Part shown: positions 60,406 to 64,000 of the stretch, one piece after another
How positions within the stretch are numbered: position 1 is the first letter of the stretch
Layout: each line of letters opens with the position of its first letter
DNA from: Isoptericola halalbus
GTDB taxonomy: Bacteria > Actinomycetota > Actinomycetes > Actinomycetales > Cellulomonadaceae
Length of the DNA: 64,000 bases
Direction: 5' to 3'
NCBI GenBank assembly: GCA_009663185.1
Contig: VJZX01000010.1
Location: forward strand, 1 to 64,000
The notes under the pieces: model-generated
Seen by the model: only the letters and a program-made list of their open reading frames with translations
What the model was told of the DNA's origin: nothing
Databases searched by the model: none
Made by a program: the position numbers and the translations under genes

Positions 60406-61734
60406 ATGGTGGAAGAAACCGACAAGGATGTCGTGGAGAGCCGCACCGGAGAGCGCGTCGAGCGTGCGGGGCGGCTCGACCACTCGCTGCCGACCGAGAA
60501 GCCTCGCTGGAGGATCATCGGCCCAGGACTGGTCGTGGCGGCGACGGGCATCGGCGCCGGAGACCTCGTGGCCACCCTGGTCGCGGGGAGCCGGTTCGGC
60601 TACGGGCTGCTCTGGGCGGCAGTGCTCGGGGTGCTCATCAAGATCGCGCTGGTGGAGGGCGCGGGCCGCTGGACGCTCGCGACGGGCCGGACGATCTTCG
60701 ACGGGTGGAAGTCGCTCGGCGCGTGGGCGAGCGCGTACTTCGGCGTGTACATCGTCGTGTGGGGGCTGAGCTACGGCGCCGCGGCGATGTCGAGCACGGC
60801 GCTGCCGCTCGCGGCGCTGTTCCCGCAGGTCGAGCTGGTCTGGTTCGCCGTCGTGTCGGGCCTGGTCGGGGCCGCGATCGTCTGGCTCGGCCGGTACAAG
60901 GTGTTCGAGTACGTGATCGCCGCGCTTGTCGGCCTCATGTTCGTCACCGTCGTCGGCACGGCCGTGCTGACCGTGCCGAACCTCGGCGAGATCGTCAGCG
61001 GGCTCGTGCCGCGCATCCCCGAGGGCTCGGTCTTCTACACGCTCGGCCTCGCGGGCGGGGTCGGCGGCACGATCACGCTCGCCGCCTACGGCTACTGGCT
61101 GCAGGAGAAGGGTTGGCGGACGCCGCGATGGATGCGCGTCATGCGGATCGACAACGCGATGGCGTACGTGATCTCCGGCATCTTCGTCATCTCGATGCTC
61201 GTCGTGGGCGCCGAGCTGCTGTACTCGAGCGGCGTCACCATCGCCGACGGCGAGGGTGGTCTGGTCGACCTGGCCGACGTCCTTGCGGCGCGGTACGGCG
61301 CGTTCGCGGCCCCGCTCTTCCTCGTCGGGTTCTGGGCGTCGTCGTTCTCGTCCATCCTGGGCGTGTGGAACGGCGTGTCGCTCATGTTCGCCGACTTCGT
61401 CGCCACGGCCCGGGGGCTGAGCGCCGACGACCCGCGACGCCGGTCCGGCGGCCTGTACTACCGCGCGTACATCCTCTGGCTCACGTTCCCGCCGATGCTG
61501 CTGCTCCTGCTGGACAAGCCGATCGCGCTCGTGGTCGTCTACGGGGTCCTGGGCTCGCTGTTCATGCCGTTCCTGGCGATCACGCTGCTGTTCCTGCTCA
61601 ACTCGCAGGCCGTGCCGGCCGCGTGGCGCAACCGCGCATGGCTCAACGTGGTGCTCGGCGCGGTCGCGGCCCTGTTCCTGGCGCTCGGCGCGAGCGAGCT
61701 GGTCAAGGCGGTGCAGCCGCTGCTCGGCGGCTGA
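60406..61734 (+). CDS. Nramp-family transporter with atypical metal-site motif
   Basis: This 442-residue protein has about eleven hydrophobic segments and an Nramp-like first helix GPGLVVAATGIGAGDLVAT. True manganese/iron Nramps carry DPGN in this place for the metal; here it is GAGD. The sixth-helix region (GLAGGVGGTITLAAYGYWLQEKG) also has no MPH motif. It thus belongs to a divergent Nramp-like branch whose substrate (perhaps Mg2+, or not a metal) is unclear. It is divergent from the DUF1275 operon and convergent with the MFS gene (22 bases). Confidence 0.85.
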   Translation: MVEETDKDVVESRTGERVERAGRLDHSLPTEKPRWRIIGPGLVVAATGIGAGDLVATLVAGSRFGYGLLWAAVLGVLIKIALVEGAGRWTLATGRTIFDGWKSLGAWASAYFGVYIVVWGLSYGAAAMSSTALPLAALFPQVELVWFAVVSGLVGAAIVWLGRYKVFEYVIAALVGLMFVTVVGTAVLTVPNLGEIVSGLVPRIPEGSVFYTLGLAGGVGGTITLAAYGYWLQEKGWRTPRWMRVMRIDNAMAYVISGIFVISMLVVGAELLYSSGVTIADGEGGLVDLADVLAARYGAFAAPLFLVGFWASSFSSILGVWNGVSLMFADFVATARGLSADDPRRRSGGLYYRAYILWLTFPPMLLLLLDKPIALVVVYGVLGSLFMPFLAITLLFLLNSQAVPAAWRNRAWLNVVLGAVAALFLALGASELVKAVQPLLGG

Positions 61735-61756
61735 CTCACGGCGTTCGGCGGCGGAC

Positions 61757-63019
61757 TCAGGGCACGAGGCCCGCTCGACGGCGCGTGGTCCGGTTCGCGT
61801 GCACGGTCCAGCGTGGGACCCAGCGTGCGAGGGCGGCCGCCGCCGTCGGGCCGAGCGCGGCCGCAGCCCACACGCCCGCGGCGAGCGAGCCGAGCGCGGC
61901 ACCCGCCGACAGCACGAGCGGGCCTGCCGCCGCTCCCGAGTCCTGCAGCACGCGCCAGAGCCCGAGGAACCGTGCGCGGCCCTGCGCGGGCGAGGCGTCG
62001 GCTCCGAGAGTCATGAGGATGCCCGAGCTCATGCCGTTGCCCAGCCCGAGGAGCCCTGCGACGACCGCGAGCCCCGCCGCCGACGAGGTGAACGGGAGCA
62101 GCGCGAGCGCGAGGCCCATGACGAGCATCGAGGGGATGCCGATCCACAGCCGGCCCATGGCGTCCATGACCTTGCCGGCCGGGTAGAACAGGAGCATGTC
62201 GACGCCGCCCGCTATGCCGAAGATCACCGAGGTGACCGCAGGGTCGAGGCCCAGATGCTCTCCCCACAACGGGATGACCGTCTGCCGCGCGCCGCGCACG
62301 GCGGCCACGAGCAGGACGGCGGCGCCGAGTGTCGTCAGGAGCGCTCGGTGGTCGCGCAGGACGTCGCGGAGCCCCACGGGCTCGGGCACGGCCCCGGGCC
62401 TGGTGGTGGGGTCGTCGCGGACGACGATCAGGATCGTCGTCGCTGCGGCCGCTGCGGCCGCGCCCAGGACGTAGACGCCGCGCACGTCCCCGCCGTGGAT
62501 GACCAGCGCGCCGACGAACGGTCCCACGAACTGGCCGATGCGGTGCACACCGCCGAGAGTCGACAGCACCCGGGCGCGGCGCAGCGGCGGCGTGATCACC
62601 GTGAGGTACGAGTGGCGTGCCAGGTTGAACACCGCGGCAGCGGCGCCCAGGGCCAGCACCGCGGCCGCGAACGTGAGCAGGTGTGGGGCGAGCGCCGCCG
62701 TCGTGAACGCGATCGCCGCGACGCCGCCGGCGACCAGCATGGCGCGCCGGTCGCCGACCCGGTCGGCGAACGCCCCCGCGGGCACGTCGGCCAGGACCTG
62801 TCCGACCGGTAGCAGCGCGGCGACGACGCCGGCGGTCGCGAGGCTCGCGCCCAGGCCCGTGGCGGTCGGTGCGACGACGGGCAGCATCGCGCCCACACCG
62901 ACGTCGAACACGAACGTCGGGACGAACGCGCCCAGCACGACGCTGCGCAGCGGGAACAGGGGGGCGTCGGCAGGCATCGGTCCCATCATCACTCGTCGAC
63001 GAGCGGGTGAACTCCTCAT
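61757..63019 (-). CDS. MFS family transporter
   Basis: This 420-residue protein has about twelve hydrophobic segments; the MFS loop motif GAFADRVGDRRAMLVAGG occurs between helices 2 and 3, and GKVMDAMGRLWIGI in the second half. This is the DHA1-type plan of drug or metabolite efflux proteins. The start is uncertain: ATG 63019, GTG 62992 and ATG 62989/62986 are all in frame and none has a convincing ribosome site. The substrate is unknown. Confidence 0.82.
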   Translation of the reverse strand: MRSSPARRRVMMGPMPADAPLFPLRSVVLGAFVPTFVFDVGVGAMLPVVAPTATGLGASLATAGVVAALLPVGQVLADVPAGAFADRVGDRRAMLVAGGVAAIAFTTAALAPHLLTFAAAVLALGAAAAVFNLARHSYLTVITPPLRRARVLSTLGGVHRIGQFVGPFVGALVIHGGDVRGVYVLGAAAAAAATTILIVVRDDPTTRPGAVPEPVGLRDVLRDHRALLTTLGAAVLLVAAVRGARQTVIPLWGEHLGLDPAVTSVIFGIAGGVDMLLFYPAGKVMDAMGRLWIGIPSMLVMGLALALLPFTSSAAGLAVVAGLLGLGNGMSSGILMTLGADASPAQGRARFLGLWRVLQDSGAAAGPLVLSAGAALGSLAAGVWAAAALGPTAAAALARWVPRWTVHANRTTRRRAGLVP

Positions 63020-63125
63020 CCACCACCTGGGTGCTGGAATCCGTGCATTCGGTGGTTGCTGGAGGCGCTAGATTCTGCGCAGCGCCGGCGTCGCGGCCGG
63101 TCACCACCCACGAAAGGGATCTCGC

Positions 63126-64000
63126 TTGTCCTCATCGCTCCCGGCGCGCGCCCACGCTGCGCGACGCCGTCCTCGAACCGTGGCGGCGCTGGGTGCCGCG
63201 CTCGCGCTCCTCGCGGGCCCGTTCCTCGGCGTCGTCCCCGCGGTCGCCGCGGACACGGTCGTCGCTCCCGCGGCAGACCAGCTGTCCGTCGACGGCGACC
63301 TGCGCGTCGGTGGCACGGCCACCGTCGACCCGCGGGCAGATCTCTGGCAGCCGACCGAGGGTCTGACCTTCTCGCAGCAGTGGTACGCGGACGGCGCGCC
63401 GCTCGCCGGTGAGGTCGACGCATCGCTCGACCTGACCGCGGAGCTGGAGGGCGCGACGCTGTCCGTCGACGTCACCGGCACGCTCCCCGCGTCCGGGGAC
63501 ACGCCCGAGTCGTCCGACACGGTCACGGTCGTGGCCGCCGGCGCCGTCGCGCCGGCGCCGCCGGGCCCGGCGAGCATCGTGGGGACGGTCCAGGTCGGCT
63601 CGACGGTGACGGCCGAGCCCGGCGCCAACTGGGCCGAGGGCACGACGTTCGCCTACACCTGGCTCGTGGGCGGCGAGGTCGCGGGAACGGGGCCGTCGCT
63701 CGCGCTCGCGCCCGAGTATGCGGACCTGTCGCTCGTGCTCCGGGTGACCGGAAGCGTCGAGGGCCAGGACGACGTCACGGCCGAGACCGACCCCGTGACC
63801 GTCGCCAAGGGCACGTTCGTCAGCGGGAAGCCCTGGATCTCCGGCGTCGTGCGCGTGGGCTCGAAGCTCACCGCCAAGCCCGGCACCTGGCAGCCGGAGG
63901 GCGCGACCTTTGCGTACGAGTGGCTCGTCGGCACCACCGTTGTCGGCACAGGCACGACGTTCACGCCGCTGGCGGTGCACAAGGGCAAGACGCTCAAGGT
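63126..64000 (+). CDS. Secreted protein with Ig-like/beta repeats (3' end outside window)
   Basis: The 291 visible codons run open from TTG 63126 to the window end. TTG is chosen as start since AAGGGAT lies 8 bases upstream and a signal peptide (about 1-45, ending PAVAAD) follows at once. Three beta repeats of about 85-95 residues follow, with a recurrent pattern VG...TA.PG.W..G.TF.Y.WLVG (FSQQWYADG, FAYTWLVGG, FAYEWLVGT), common in actinobacterial exported proteins and enzymes. A downstream catalytic domain cannot be excluded. TAGATT at 63069 is a possible -10. Confidence 0.75.
   Translation, partial: MSSSLPARAHAARRRPRTVAALGAALALLAGPFLGVVPAVAADTVVAPAADQLSVDGDLRVGGTATVDPRADLWQPTEGLTFSQQWYADGAPLAGEVDASLDLTAELEGATLSVDVTGTLPASGDTPESSDTVTVVAAGAVAPAPPGPASIVGTVQVGSTVTAEPGANWAEGTTFAYTWLVGGEVAGTGPSLALAPEYADLSLVLRVTGSVEGQDDVTAETDPVTVAKGTFVSGKPWISGVVRVGSKLTAKPGTWQPEGATFAYEWLVGTTVVGTGTTFTPLAVHKGKTLK

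Noticed and set aside
1-64000. CRISPR array, tRNA, rRNA, insertion sequence or phage genes
   Set aside because: I found no spaced identical repeats, no cloverleaf-like segments that I could support, no transposase or integrase motifs, and no rRNA-like stretches. A tRNAscan or covariance search was not possible, so a missed small RNA cannot be excluded.

Overview
The window is very GC-rich, with dense, often translationally coupled genes, many GTG starts and TANNNT-type promoters placed directly on start codons. The gene content (WhiB, TIGR03089, DUF3499, DUF5719, Trm112, LGFP-like repeats) points to an actinobacterium. A Micrococcales member near Cellulomonas is my best guess, but that is inference; no rRNA or tRNA gene is visible to fix it. 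I see no insertion sequence, phage or CRISPR array. No gap without a gene exceeds about 300 bases.

Layout. (1) 1-5819: a tight operon of membrane glycan genes: two DUF2142 proteins flanking a polyprenyl-phosphate-sugar-synthase-like GT2, then a GT-B glycosyltransferase and a flippase-like membrane protein. (2) 5836-14138: sugar-nucleotide genes rfbC, rfbD, rfbA (dTDP-rhamnose; rfbB is not in the window) and UDP-glucose dehydrogenase, mixed with two tandem methyltransferases, a RibD-C/DHFR-like protein and a secreted amidase. (3) 14158-26089: the conserved actinobacterial housekeeping block TIGR03089-whiB-GT2-DUF5719-metallopeptidase-DUF3499-manA-manB-Trm112, interrupted by a polysaccharide pyruvyl transferase-family gene. 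(4) 26126-29510: divergent SpoIID/LytB and amidase genes for peptidoglycan remodelling.

(5) 29577-55333 is the remarkable part, a surface-glycan island. It has CMP-nonulosonate (sialic-acid-type) synthesis (a short NeuB, and a NeuA fused to an apparently active KdsC-like phosphatase), a GT42 sialyltransferase-like/GT8 fusion, a pyruvyl-transferase-like/GT8 fusion, another pyruvyl transferase-like protein, further glycosyltransferases (GT4, GT2, GT61-like, GT52/polysialyltransferase-like and DUF6716-like), two sulfotransferases, a Wzm/Wzt-type ABC exporter, and a complete PAPS supply and recycling set (cysD, cysN, cysC, cysQ) with a TauE/SafE permease. My reading is that the cell makes an anionic surface polymer or glycoconjugate carrying a nonulosonic acid (possibly Kdn) and sulfate, perhaps also pyruvate ketals. 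The sugar is activated in the cytosol, assembled and exported by the ABC system, while CysQ clears the PAP left by sulfation. No initiating polyprenyl-phosphate glycosyltransferase and no cell-wall ligase is seen here.

(6) 55498-64000: a secreted CHAP/LGFP-like protein, an acyltransferase-3, gamma-glutamyltransferase and DUF1275 operon, an atypical Nramp-family transporter, an MFS transporter, and the start of a secreted Ig-like repeat protein with a TTG start.

Regulation. At least nine genes have a TANNNT hexamer 6-7 nt before a GTG codon, the signature of leaderless transcription. The rfbC/rfbD pair shares one perfectly palindromic hexamer-overlap promoter.
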